Below, in pieces: positions 46,340-58,800 of a stretch of 64,000 bases of DNA. The notes under the pieces were generated by a model. That model saw only the letters and a program-made list of their open reading frames with translations. It was not told the origin of the DNA and searched no databases. Every line of letters starts with the position of its first letter. The first letter of the stretch is position 1. A program made the translations under genes and the position numbers. This stretch comes from Isoetes taiwanensis (lineage: Eukaryota; Streptophyta; Lycopodiopsida; Isoetales; Isoetaceae): NCBI GenBank assembly GCA_021234155.1, contig JAJEKV010000027.1, positions 250,001 through 314,000 of the forward strand. Direction: 5' to 3'.

Positions 46340-49300
46340 ACTTTTCAACCGATCGCCATGGCCAAGCTTACTGCGTGGGGCGTGATTCTAAGGTAAAGTT
46401 GGGTCCTCTATTATGATGAAATCGCGGCATTTTGTTTCTATTTACAACGGCAAGATGATATGGCGGGGATTGTTTAAAAAAGGAGTGCAGGCATTGATCC
46501 GGTTTGATTTACGCAAGCGGTGCTTTCGGATTTATATGGGATGCGGATGCTCGGTTTGTAGAATTCACGCGGTTGGGCATGTCTTCACAGAGCATACGCC
46601 AAGGAGGCGGTTCGAGGAAAGCGGCAGGCCCGTCCTTCTCCCCGCGTCCCTCCGGTGACGGCCCATAAAACCGCGGTTTCTTCTACTCCCAAGTAAGGTA
46701 TTCAATTATCTTTTACATTTTACTCGATGTGCATTTTGCGGTTGTAGGGTTTCTTCGTCTTAATCTTAGATGGATGATGCAATTCTTTTTGCCTCCTCTA
46801 GAGCTTTAGTAGGATTGTTGCAAATCCTTAAGAAAGAACTTTTGAATGGCGGACTAATCGTCCAAATGTTTCAAACAGGGACCACGGATCACCATGATAA
46901 AGAGTACTTGTTACCTTGAGCCACTCCTTTCGGTATAGAACCGTACCAAAGTTCAAAATTTTAATCTGGCTATCTTTCATTCACCGGTTTTGCAAACTGG
47001 GTTATGTTTGGCAAGATGGGTATGTGTTTTAGTCACGTATCCTATGCCGATTTGTTCTTTGATGAACCGATTAAGTAAACTAGTTTTCTGGACACTGGGT
47101 TTGATCTTGGATGGAAAGATGAAGCCTGTAAGTAGAATTTCCTTCAATTTGTCAACTGGGTTTCTTTGTAATCCGGAACTGGGTTTTTCTGAACTTATCT
47201 TTCCTTATGCAAAAACAGTTCTATTCATTTCGATTGATAAAAATGGTATGGTTGGATTCGCAAATGAAACTCCTGTCTGAATGATATGCAGGCGCATTAC
47301 GTTATACAAATTGTAAGCTTAGTTATTTGTCCACAATTGCAAGTTTTTTCTTTCATAATATTTATCATTGTATGTGTAGTCTCCCTACCCTGTAGATTCT
47401 GCAGGCAAGGATTTTATTGCTCGATGCAAGTTGTTTGTTCGTAGAAACAAAACAGGTTTAGACAAGTCTAGACAAAGATGCATGTGGGGTTAGCTCTGTA
47501 GCTGAGTTTTCAACTCAAACAAGTCATAAAACGGTGATCTTATTTCCAATTTGTGATGGAAATGGATGGTGGTTTCAATAACACTGTCCTTATGTTCTGT
47601 TTTGTTGTTTGCAGGTTGATGGTGCTCTTGAGATGCTTGTGAGAATGGTATATCGTGAGCGTGTGATTGCAAGACCAATACATGTGATGGTGTTGGCATT
47701 GTTGTTGCATTATCTCTTTGATTGTTTGAAGTGGTAAATTTCTTTGGATGCCTGCATTGTGTAAAGTGTCGACATTTTTCAGCTTCACCTACTAGTTTCT
47801 AACTAAATATTGATGTTCCTTTTATCAGGTAGCCAAGGAGGAATGAGTTGTTGATCTACCTTTGTGTGATCCACGCCTATTTGCATGAACGCATGCACGC
47901 ACAATTTAGTGAACCTCAAACAAGCAAAGATGCCCTTCATGCAACAAACTCAAAGGTCAATATTTGGTAACTCAAGGCAACCTATGTTCTCATGTTATAT
48001 CTCATGTTTTGTTTAATTCTCATGTTGTTCCTGGACAGTTCCATGGCTTTGTAGTATTTTGAAGGGGCTAATATTTTACCCATGTCTTCATAAGTGCACA
48101 CCATAAAGGAGCCCAAACCTGTTGTGTCATTAACCTTAGATGTTTCACTCTGACTCTCTCGCTAGATGGAGAGAATCCACGAAGAGGAAATATTTAAATG
48201 GAAAGCCTTCTTTCCAATAGCGTAAGTTAAGCATTCTCTTAGATTCTTCAACGACACCCAAGCTTTCATTTAGCTTTATTTTTAGTTTTAGTTGTTTCAA
48301 GAGCCTCTGTTCTTAAGCAGTCATTACGAGATCGAGAAAGCACTGCATTTTTGCACTACATTAAGCACAGTCCTAAGTTCTATTCTCCGGCAAGCAAGCT
48401 CTTAGCCATGGCGTAATATGAGAAGAAGGCAGAATTCGATCATTAATTACAAATGTTTTGGGTCCAGCCGTGTGTATCGTGTGGTAAAAAATATGGAGTG
48501 CATTTACCTTTTAAGATGGCGTTGGCACCTTCAAAATGTTTCTTTTTGTTCTCACGCCAATCCTAACGTCTAGTCTTATTTTATGTTTTTGAGTTAAATG
48601 CACGAGTATAATCCGATAGTTTAATTCTAGTGTATCATTCCTTGCATAGCCATGAATATCATGCACGTTTGTTCTTACTTCAATCTTTTAGTGTGTTAAT
48701 ATCTTTGTTTGGATATGGCAAGTTGACAAACATTGGCATTGATTTGAATTCCCATTTTGCAAGGCCCATTTTGCGAGGAATTATTGCAAAGGCCATGGGA
48801 ACCTCACCTAGGCAAGTCAACAATTCCCCCATTGTGCACGAGGTTATCAAAGCTTTGCCATATCTTATCTATTATATTATAATAATCTGGTCTCCTTCTT
48901 ACTTTCCCCTTTTTTTTTTTGCTTATACCCAACACGGTCGTGTAAACATGGAGTACATATGATCCAGTGCGCCCTAAGATGCCGATTTTTGTTCTAAGAG
49001 TTCACGGTAAACTTTACGCTTCTATCTCTTTGTTTTTGTAGAAGCCTCTTTTTGTAGTTTTCTTAAATCATTGTCATGTTGGATTGAAAATCCATAGGCC
49101 TCCTCTAGGGCTTTAGTAGGATTGCTGCAAATCGCCTTGGAAAGAACTCACCGACTGATTTGCTCGTGTTACTGATTAGATTTGAAGACCTTCATTTTAA
49201 GCCTTGATTAAGTTGTTCCCTCGGTTATCAAAGTTGGATTCTATCAAGAAGTTGGATTCGCATTTTTGTGATTCAAGAAGTTGGATTTGCATGCCCATTC

Positions 49301-50760
49301 CATGGTCCAAACTCAAAACGGCCTTTGTATTTTGTTAGCCCGTGAAAGGTCATGTGGCTCGGATCATGCTTCTTCTTCTCGTGACAGCGATGAGCCAGCC
49401 CGGTGGAAAGGTAAAAACGCTTCTTGTGACATTCCTTGCTATTTTTTGATACAACACGTCATGAAGAAGCGTGTGCACCTGATAACCCATAGTATTTTTC
49501 GATTGTTCATCATGTTTTATGCGATTCCATCGTCTTCCGATTACCTTAACTTTCATTTGTGATAGTTGCTTGCTTATATTATCACATATGGTATGTAGGG
49601 TCTTTGAAATTCCGAAATTATGTATGGAGATAATCTTGCTCTTTGGAAGTTAGAGGTCAGCTCTGGTGCAGCTGAGCAGTGGATGGGAGAGATTTTGCAG
49701 ACATTATCTGCAGTCATATCTCAGTAAGTTTTAAAAAATATTTATAAAGCATTTTCTTTAATAATGTAAGATTGTACATCTTCTGGCTGCCTGAGCAGAG
49801 CACTGCCTGATGCTGCATCTCGTTCCCAATGCTTAGATTAATTCTAAGCAGAAGTAGCCGAGATTAACAACTCCTAAAAACAGATCAATTATCTGGATTA
49901 CAGACCTCTCACACCATAGTAGCTACCAAATACAATCATGAACAATATACAGAAAAACCAAGACAGTAAAAAACTCAGAGATAATTAACATACCTGATGC
50001 CACTTGTGTCAGAGTTGGATGTCAAAGACCCCGGAGAACTTGATGTGGAGGCCAGGCTAATAGAGCAGTGAGTTCTTCTTGCAGGTCATTTGCAACTTCA
50101 GGTCAGTTGCATTTTCTAATTGGATACCGTAATTTACATTTGTTAGCTAAATAGATGTAATATAATATCTTCAATGAAATCCCACCAAGCAGGGGTGCTT
50201 CACATTCGATTATGCATTTGTTGCCCCAGATGTCACAAAGAATTTGGTGTTCATTTAGATCATGGATTTTGGTAAATGTAGTCTCAGGTGTTAGTAATAT
50301 CAGTTAGGAGTTAGAATGTGAGATGCTTTTTCTGCTCACTAGAGATATAGACAACCAGATAATAGGAATCACTGATCAAAATTGTGGGGCTCCTCAAACT
50401 TATCTGGAGATAGGCGCTCAAATCCAGCAGTAATCATCATTCTGCCCATAAAGTCCGGAAGTATGGTGTTAACCCACCAACATCCTAGTATCTGATTCTA
50501 ATGAGTATAGTCATTGTTGGGCTAGTGTTTCTTGTCTTCCTATTTTCCACTCAGATCCATTAAAGTGAGATGTACTTTATTAAAACAACAATGCAGATGC
50601 ATCAACACTTATGTCCTTCAGTACCCTTATTCATGACCTTGCCCAGATAAGAGACAAGACAAAATCCATAGATCCAAAGGGAGATGGGACTTCATGCTTA
50701 TGGCAGGTATTGCAGATACATGAAACCATGTTGAAAGGAGAATGGCTGGAAAGAATGGGC
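46340..50760 (+). CDS. Unrecognised multi-exon gene (right copy)
   Basis: Mirror of 34890-30480. Exon-like segments: 46340-46690 (more degraded than the left copy), about 47010-47125 (RLSKLVFWTLG), 47614-47733 (VDGALEMLVRMVYRERVIAR, preceded by TTTGCAG and followed by GTAAAT), about 48690-48850 (SLFGYGKLTNIGIDL, then frameshifted) and 50591-50760 (DASTLMSFSTLIHDLAQIRD). The 47614 exon has good splice signals on both sides. I do not recognise the product. Confidence 0.4.
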
Positions 50761-50900
50761 TGAAGTAAATTATGTTACCAAACCCTTAGTATATTTTGCT
50801 TCCTTATGCCGTTTGGCATTTTGTACATTATGAAGGTAGCCATAATGAAATTACCCAAGATAACGTTGTCCATAATGATTGTCAAATTTCATTTTCCTAG

Positions 50901-51603
50901 GTGACAATGAATATGTAAGATGGGCAACCAAAGGATGTCCAATAGGAAAAAGGGTGTGCGCATTTTGTCCATGGATGGTGGAGGTATGAGAGGATTAGCA
51001 GCTGTACAAATGTTACGAAAAATTAAGCAGGGAACAGGAAAGCGTATTCATGAGATATTTGATTTAATATGTGGGACCTCTATTGGTGGCATGCTAGTTG
51101 TTGCACTTGGGATCAAGAAGCTCAGCCTGGACCAGTGCGAAGAAACATATAAAAATCTTGGTACGCATAGTTTCTTTCTGTTGTATTTCAGTTGGGGCAC
51201 AACTGGGAATTTTGAATAGATGGTGACGATGTTGTAGCACTTTGTTTTAGGCAAGGTTGTCTTTAGCGAACCATTTCAGAAGGACAATGAAGCTGCAACA
51301 TGGAAGCATACCAATTATACAAAAGTTCATCACAGAATTTTCGTGTGGTTGTACATGGCTCTAAGGCAAGTAAAAGCCGTTCGATGCATTTAGCTCGCAC
51401 ATAAATATGGTTTAAGGCTTTTAGATAGTATTGTTTTATGTTGTAGCATAATGCAGACCAATTTGAGCGGTCTTTTGAAAGATATGTGTTCGGATGAAGA
51501 GACTTGTTGATAGAATCTGCTGTCGAGGGAGTTCGAAAAGACTTTGTGGTCTCTACTCTTGTCAGTGTGATACCTGCACAACCCTTTGTCTTCGGAAATT
51601 ATC
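50901..51603 (+). pseudogene. Plant phospholipase A I (patatin-like), three exons (right copy)
   Basis: Exon 50901-51160 follows TTTTCCTAG and begins with the GDNEYVR segment. It shifts frame at the AAAAAGGG run near 50948, then reads GVRILSMDGGGMRGL, AVQMLRKIKQGTGKRIHEIF, DLICGTSIGGMLVVALGI and CEETYKNLG. Exon 51251-51365 gives GKVVFSEPFQKDNEAATWK and, in another frame, SSSQNFRVVVHGSK. It ends AG|GCAAGT, a GC-type donor. Exon 51447-51603 gives HNADQFE and, after a frame change, LLIESAVEGVRKDF and VSTLVSVIPAQPFVFGNYQ. These are successive exons of the family's catalytic domain (DGGG and GTSIGG present). The downstream DGG/DGA aspartate exon was not found. The first frameshift is shared with the left copy. 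Confidence 0.85.
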
Positions 51604-51609
51604 AGGCTA

Positions 51610-53990
51610 GAGAATTGTCGTGGCAACCTAATTTTGCATATTTTGTGTTTAGGATTAATAGATATTGGTGCTGCTTTGGTTTAGAATTACATAGATCTGA
51701 TATGTGGTGTACTTATGACAGGGAGCTGGATGGAGAGTAGAGTTTTAATTAGCTCTGTGTTTGTAAACATTTAAATCTTGAAAACATTTAAATTACTTGC
51801 CATTATCTAAGCTTATTTGCTGGAAATTTGTCAGCAAGAGACAGGCCGATGCTAAAGAAAGAGAGATTTATTAACGTCTATAGAAGACCCATGGGTCTAT
51901 GAGACCAAGAACATACACAATTGTGGATCTACAAAGGGCACTATTATAATCTGTCACTAAAAACATCGATTCAAATTCTACGAAAATTTCTAGAAAGATG
52001 ATCCAATTCCCATCTTAGTTGCAAGGGATGCTCTGGTACCAGCATTCGGCCTTTTTTTTTTCCATTGCCCATGCTGAGCGATCCAATTGTTGCTGACATG
52101 GCCCAAATCAGGAAAATATATGCAACGGCGTTACTGGTCTAAGCATTTTTGCAAATCAGGTGTAAATGCACATGTTCTCTTATTTACCACTGCTTTTCCA
52201 ATTCAAAATACCAAACAAAATGTGCTTATTTGCAGACCATGCCATAGAAGACCTATCAGATATTAATAGCCCTTGAGCACGATAGCTTCTCGAATTGGTG
52301 TGCCTCCAGAAGATGGTGCCACCAAAGAAGGGATTCATAACACATTTACCCAGTTTTAAAGTTTGTATACACCCGTTTACATAATACTAAGGCCTCAATA
52401 AGTTCCCATAGAGCCATGAGCATAGAATGTTACAAAATGAGGGGAGCATCCTATGAGAATTAATGTTATTATGCAGGTCCAAATGTGTGCTCACCATTAT
52501 ACATCCCTTAAGGAGGGCACTACAATGTTAAATAGTTCAAAGGAAGTTCAAAACCAAGGATTCATCATAGTAAATAGTGTGATATATGGTTAGTGCGGAC
52601 GTCATAAACTAGCCCGGAGGTATCCATGGTGTCGTTATTGCCCTCAAGTCTTGCTTTACGGACCCGTTCTCTAAAATTCTAGCGTTTCTCCTTAATAGAC
52701 ACACTGCCTAAGTGTTTTTTTGCCTATTATCCAAACTTCCACTCACATGTAGTTGGAGCTAGAGGCATTGCCTTGACTGTCTTTGAAATGCAGCATCTCA
52801 AAGGAAACACCATCTTATGCTTTGCTTCAGCTGTGAGAGAAGAATATAAATCGTTATAATTTTGCTGCATGTAGGGGACAAACACAACATCAACAAAAAG
52901 AAGCAACTACAAGGATGGATAGTTCTTCTTGAAGAGGAGCATTTGAGGAACTTCTACAGGTATTTGAGGAGCGTTGCGGACAAGATGCATTGTGTCCTGC
53001 ATTACTGTCATAAATTTTGTGGAAGTAATTATGGAACAATACCAAAGTTCAACATTATAATTTGTTGGTATAAATATTTTTATTTTCAGAGACATTTGCA
53101 TTTGATGCTTTTTTGAGCAAAATAGATGTGTCGCTGTCTTATCGTCTCAAAATTGATGACAAGATCTTCTGACTACAAGAAATTTGCAAAGACAATCTAA
53201 GGCTAAATGGAAATGCATCTTGAGATACATCACTTATTAACGACAAAATGCAAAAAGATGGCCTCCAACCTTTGAAATTCAACATTTCCAAATTGGCCAA
53301 AACGTTGCCCTAAGACTTCAAGGACATTTTTTGTTTCTAATCCATAAACTCCCCTTAGATTTTTATTTTATGCAAACACTTCGTTGATGAAATAGGCATG
53401 TCAGGTCACAACGAGGATGATCTTGGTACCAATATAAACAAGGTGCTGCGCATGGAGGATTGCCTTCGGGTCCCCCGAAGGTGTGCTTGCATATTTGTTG
53501 TTTTGTTGTCTCGTAAAAACAAATGTGAGGTTCAAACCTTTTGCCCTCGATATTGTCTGTGGGTTTAACTTTAGATATCTAGTTTGTACTAATACAACTA
53601 TAGTGTTGCATGAGTTCTGCCAGGCTAAGAATGGATTTCTTGTTTGCCTCCCACATAATAACCAAGGCATTTTGGGATTAGGCACTGATTTTGCATGATA
53701 GTGTTATTGATGCATCATGTGTTTGAAATTTAAATTTTCTCATTAAATGCTTGCATAAACTAACATGTTCATAGATTTTTAATCGATAATGCACATGTTG
53801 TTCTATTTTTTGTGCAATGTAGTTGTGCAATTGCAATGTCAAGTTTGTTTGGTTCTATATAGTTGTGCAATTGATATTGCAATATCAAACTACAACTTCT
53901 AACTTAATTCTTGATACTCAACTTTAGATATTGATCTGTTTAAGCTTGGATTTTGCTCCAAGATGTCTATGAACCATGGCTCATAAACCC
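51610..53990. other. No recognised gene
   Basis: Single-copy-looking sequence. Short open stretches near 52862-53116 and 53401-53698 have no family resemblance. Confidence 0.3.
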
Positions 53991-53993
53991 ATT

Positions 53994-54280
53994 GATAGTA
54001 CAAAGACTTGTATATCACTCATATATATACAATTATATGAGCTCTACCAACATGTTGGTAGAGATTGATCTTGGCCGTCCATCTATGAGATGGACGGTCG
54101 AGACGGTGACACCTCGTAACCCCCAAGCAGCCCCCTTTATTTGGGGCTTTTGATGTGGCCCGTTAGATCTAGGGATTCAATCGTAGCCGTTTGTAGAAAA
54201 GGTGTAGAGTGTGTAGATATTTTCATCCTGGCCGTCCATCTCAGATTTGGACGGCCCACAACAAAAGCCCCAATTCGATT
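53994..54280 (+). repeat. Dispersed CCCCAA/TTGGGG repeat, copy 4, with adjacent repeat terminus
   Basis: ATAGTACAAAGACTTGTATA at 53996 resembles the reverse of the terminus at 14627. It is followed by AT repeats, GATCTTGGCCGTCCATCTAT and TTTATTTGGGGCTTTTGATG, then CCCAACAAAAGCCCCAATTC-type sequence to 54280. The 54055-54190 part is the reverse complement of 21345-21450 with few changes. Confidence 0.8.
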
Positions 54281-54890
54281 TTTGTGGCTTGCCCCTAATC
54301 AACAACAAAACTCCGTGAGATACAAAGCAGGAGGCTTAAATCTTATTCGAGAGGGCGAGCTTCGGCTATGGAGAAAATGGTGACTATAGTATCCAGCGTC
54401 CTACCGACTTAGCCATGCCATTTCCGTCTCCACATCTTCGGCGACAGGCCATGGGCCATTGCAAAAGCGCCTCATTTTATCTGGGACTTTGGACCCCCAA
54501 GATGCTATTTCATCTCTATTTCATCTCGTTTCAGTCCCAAGAATTGTTCATGTTGAAATAGAAGCTTCGATTTGTGGGCCATCGAGCCCCTGATACAAAT
54601 ACTTCTATTCCGATGATAAATCCGTAGTCCATTTACGCAAGATGGCTTGATTTTCTCCCGAGTCCGATATTGGGTTTTTCGTTGCCTTCCGAAATTTATG
54701 GCATGCATTTGAAGCCAAGCTTTTGGGCAACGATTTTGAAGCTTAAGGTGGGTAAGATTTTGCCTTATTTGTTTGAATAGACGGTTTGTTTGGTCCCTTC
54801 AAATGTTTTGTTAAAGAATCGTCCAAAACTCCACCTCCTCGATGGCCGGCATCTCCGAATGAACCTATAAAAGGGTGGATTCTTCCCGTG
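54281..54890. other. No recognised gene
   Basis: No coding region recognised. CCG and CGG words are frequent, and CAG/CTG words are rare, compared with 24000-34000. Confidence 0.3.
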
Positions 54891-54894
54891 TCTG

Positions 54895-55830
54895 TCGCTA
54901 GGAAATTTTTTTGCGACCCTTATTGATAAGGGCGTAATTCAAGATAAGGAGAAGGTAATTTTCTTGTGTAAATGATGTAAGCAAATTTATGGGTTGTCAC
55001 ATTTTAAAGCCCATGCCGGAAGCAAACTTCACGGACTGAAGCAAATATGTTCCTAAAGGATAATCGGTCTCTTTTCGAGTGTCAACGTGTAGCGTTTGGA
55101 ACCGCTTCCGCTCCCGGATGTTGATGGTAGTGAACGGCAATTTATTTGCGATCAATGTCAACGGAACTGTGGAGTGACGATTCGTTGAATATGCCTTTTC
55201 TAATGTCAAGCAAACATGCTAATCTCCTTTTTTGTTGCGATCATGTATCGTGTTTAACACCCAAAGGCATTAGAGTTGGAAGTTCAAATGCTTCGTGGGA
55301 AGCTTTGTCGGAAGGTAAGTGGTCCGAGTGTCCAATTACTTCTCATCCGCAATTTAAAGTAAAAACACTTTCGAACTTTTGAGGTTCCCATGTTAATTCT
55401 TTCATCGTGATTTCCGGTTATGCTGGTCTTCTCGCGGTACCGTGGGTAGGGTAAATTATCTTGATGATGGATTGACCTGGACATTGTTGAGATCAACGTA
55501 GCAAGATAAAGAAGCCAAGTATGATTACCTAAATGATGATGGCGAAAAAATTAGCCATTGCATTAGATGTTATGCAAGAATGTTTTACGTCCAAGGGTAG
55601 ATCCAAATTCTGACGACATTGAAGTGATTTCTCATGTTGTCTACAAATCACAAGTAGTATTAAAACATGCAAGTCTACATTTGTCTTATTCTCTCATTCC
55701 GATGACTAATTATTTGATCTTTCCAACTTTTAGGTCCGCATTGAAACGGTTAAATTTTCGTGGATTTTATTGTGTAATATTGGAGGAGGGAGATGAGATT
55801 ATTTCAGAGACCATTAGGTAACTATGGGTA
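54895..55830 (+). pseudogene. IDM1-like PHD-finger / GNAT acetyltransferase fragment
   Basis: Plus-strand pieces in family order. KGVIQDKEKVIFLC and HFKAHAGSKLHGLKQI (about 54930-55050) match the conserved segment before the PHD finger. LLFCCDH followed by VGSSNASWEALSEGKW (about 55222-55320) is a PHD-finger remnant, where CCD.CPS.FH would be expected. ALKRLNFRGFYCVILEEGDE (about 55738-55797) is the start of the GNAT domain. This is the layout of plant IDM1/ROS4-like proteins, which bind chromatin through PHD fingers and acetylate histone H3. Cys/His ligands are partly lost and the frame changes several times. The rest of the acetyltransferase domain was not found. Confidence 0.6.
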
Positions 55831-58800
55831 AGTCGATGTAGCAATCTCTAAAATGATGTGCAAGCAACATTTACAATTTAGGGCATAAATTTTGAGCTTT
55901 TTGCATTATTGCCATTCTCTTTGGTCTTGGGCTAGATTTGGCTTGCATAAGATTCAAACTATTACAGGCGGATGATGTGATGTTAGATGCGATATTATTG
56001 TAGATGTGTGAGCTTTTTTTTTTCCTAATAATTTTTCCTCTAGCTCTTAGTATTTTTTCAAACATTAGTTACTTATCCGATTCTCTTTGCGGTTTGGGAT
56101 GCAAAAATGCAGATCCACGGTTGTTGGTCTTCTTGAAGGCATATCGTAACATCGCTTCAAAGGCCAAGGCACCGGTGACGAAACGAAAATTCTTGCGTGT
56201 TTGTCACAATGGACATATCTTGCTTTACAATTTTTGCTTTCGTTTGTAGTAGTTGTATGATGCATGTGGGTTGGGCAATTGTGGTGTGCATACACCGGGC
56301 ATGGGTGTCATGTTTGCTATATGTGGTGGTTGCGGATGTGGCTCAACAAGAAATACTCCATGTAGACCGCTTTGGTGGAAGCATTCTTCCGCATGGGGGG
56401 TTTTAGTATCATAATATGGGTATATGCATATATCTAATATCGCTCATAAATCATGGGATTCGTGCTTTTTAAGTGATTTTGTTGCTCTACCGGACTGTAT
56501 GACCGAAGCTAGTCGACTTTTTTACAGTATCCGGTATTCAAGCAAAGGACCCACTACCGTCTTCGGTTCAGAGGTATATATTGTTGCTTTGCTTAAGGCT
56601 AATAAAGCTTTTCTCCCACTGAAACCGCCGCTGTTTGTGTTGTAAGTCACAAATGAGTGTTTTATGGTATGTTACGTTGGAAGAATGAGCAGAGGACTTT
56701 TTGATATGATTGCCATGGAAGGTAGAAGTGCATGCATATAGTAATGATCACGTACCAAATCACGAGTTTTTGGATTGTGGAATCATTTCAAGACTCCCCG
56801 AGGCCGCTACAAGCTTTTCCGTAAAAAGGCATCCGGCCGTGTCTTTTACATTACAATCATGGCAAGATCATTTACCTAGGCAAGTGCCCGCTATTGCTTA
56901 ATCGCCGACATTTGTGGAAAATAAGTTTGTCAACCTAGATTCTTTCTTCTTTAGGCCGCTTTGGCACATCTCAAAGACAAGCACCGCTTAAAACTTTGGG
57001 GAACTCTAGAGAAGGTGGATTAGTGGGGATGCAATTTCATAAAGGAGATTATTAGGGGATTGCAATAAAGGCAGAGCACCTAGATTTGCTAGCAAATTTA
57101 GTTGAGGGCAAGTCCACTACATTTGTGCGAATGTAGGAGTTAGTAATGGTGTTTGCCTTTATCAAACTTTGATGGTCGTGGTAATGTCGCGTGATGCCCT
57201 TTCATCACCGAATACAATTCAAATGAGAAGGCAAGCAAGCTTATTGGAGCGGATCATATCAATCGATCATATTGCGGAGACCCCGCAATAATTAATAAAG
57301 CTTTAGGGGCGAGGTCGTGACAAAGACAATGCAAATGGCTCACAATTTTGTACCGTGAACATCCCCACGCCTTAGTAGCGTGCCCATTGACCAATGATGT
57401 CCCGCTCAAGCCACCTCCGTGTCCTCGCATGCCGATGGAACCAAAGGTTTTAGCATGGGTCGTGGTAAGGCAATACCACCCGCGGAATACATCTTAGCCT
57501 CGTTATTTTGTGATTACCTTAGCCCGGTTATTCGTGTTTAACTGGCATGCACCAAAGCCTAAATTTTATAGGGCGCTTTATAATGCACCATCAAGAAATG
57601 TCGTTGATGCAAAGATCATTCCGGATGACCACATCATATTCCAACTCGTCTTGCTCTGGTTATCAGTAGGAGGCAAGCTCTTGCCTTGTGATCGTTCAAC
57701 AATGCACTAAGATATGGCATCCCGATATTATTTATTCAAGGTGGATACACTTCATGCATACTCCACTATAAACTTTTAATGTAAACTTTTAATGACTAAT
57801 GCGTATATAGCCGCTAAGGGCTATGCGTAAGTCAGAAAAAAAGTAAAGCGGTACCTTTATGTCGTTCTTCCATCTCTACTTGGAGCATATTAATCTTAAC
57901 AAGCATAGGTCAAAAAGCTCCCGTTCCATAGGTTTACGGTGCTATAGATTGGCTGTAAACCATGGGAATACGAAATGGTAATTACATTAAATGCAAAGTT
58001 CACCAATTCAAGAATATTTTGAAGACCTTACCTGTTTTAGGATACGACTATGATTTTGCCAAATCCATCTTTACAAAACGTGCAAGTTCCACCCCTTTTG
58101 TAAATGGCCTCATATTACAAACGAAAATGTTTTATGCTAGTCCAATTCACAAATTTAGATGTACAAATTATTTTAGAACCACTAAAATCACTATCCACGA
58201 TTTATTGCAAGCAAAATGTAGATGCATCATAACCCATAATTTACGTGTCCTGCATATAACTCATTAAATGCATTGTACCATATGGCAGGTCAAGTCATTC
58301 TCAAGGAAAAGACAATGAAAATGTCAAACCCTAGATTTTTACACAACAACTTGGATTTCCAAGGTACGATACTATAAAGTTCTAATTTAGATATTGGTCC
58401 CATCATAGCTTACCATGGTGCAAAATGGTTCAAATCAATAGTGAGATTATAGTGCCATATCCGCATGTCATACAAGTGTGTAGTCTATATTGTGTGTCCA
58501 AGTAAAGGTCTTGCACTAGAAAGTTAATGTTATATTTGGTATAACTAATGCAAAATCGACCTCCCATGGAGTCATGTATATGTGGACTAAGCAAATAGTA
58601 TGCCTTATACCTTAGAGCAACAAATGCACCATGTTGCCTTTGATCTTCAAACAAGACTAACAGATCCCTAGATGTCTATTATCAGAATGTTACATGTTAG
58701 ACCTTCCATAGATTTTTATTCAGCAACTACAACAGCCATTGGATTTTCAGAGCAAGTCCTATATTAATAGCACATGTTCAAGTTATAGAATGAGGTGAAC

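Larger units (their letters stand above)
46090..51362. repeat. Inverted repeat B, right arm
   Basis: Reverse complement of 35130 down to 29882. It follows the A right arm after only about 220 bp. In the left half of the window, by contrast, A and B arms are 16.7 kb apart and in the order A then B. Confidence 0.92.

Noticed and set aside
53950-54060. AT-rich stretch as an origin or matrix attachment site
   Set aside because: Only low-complexity composition supports it; the adjacent repeat terminus explains the sequence better.
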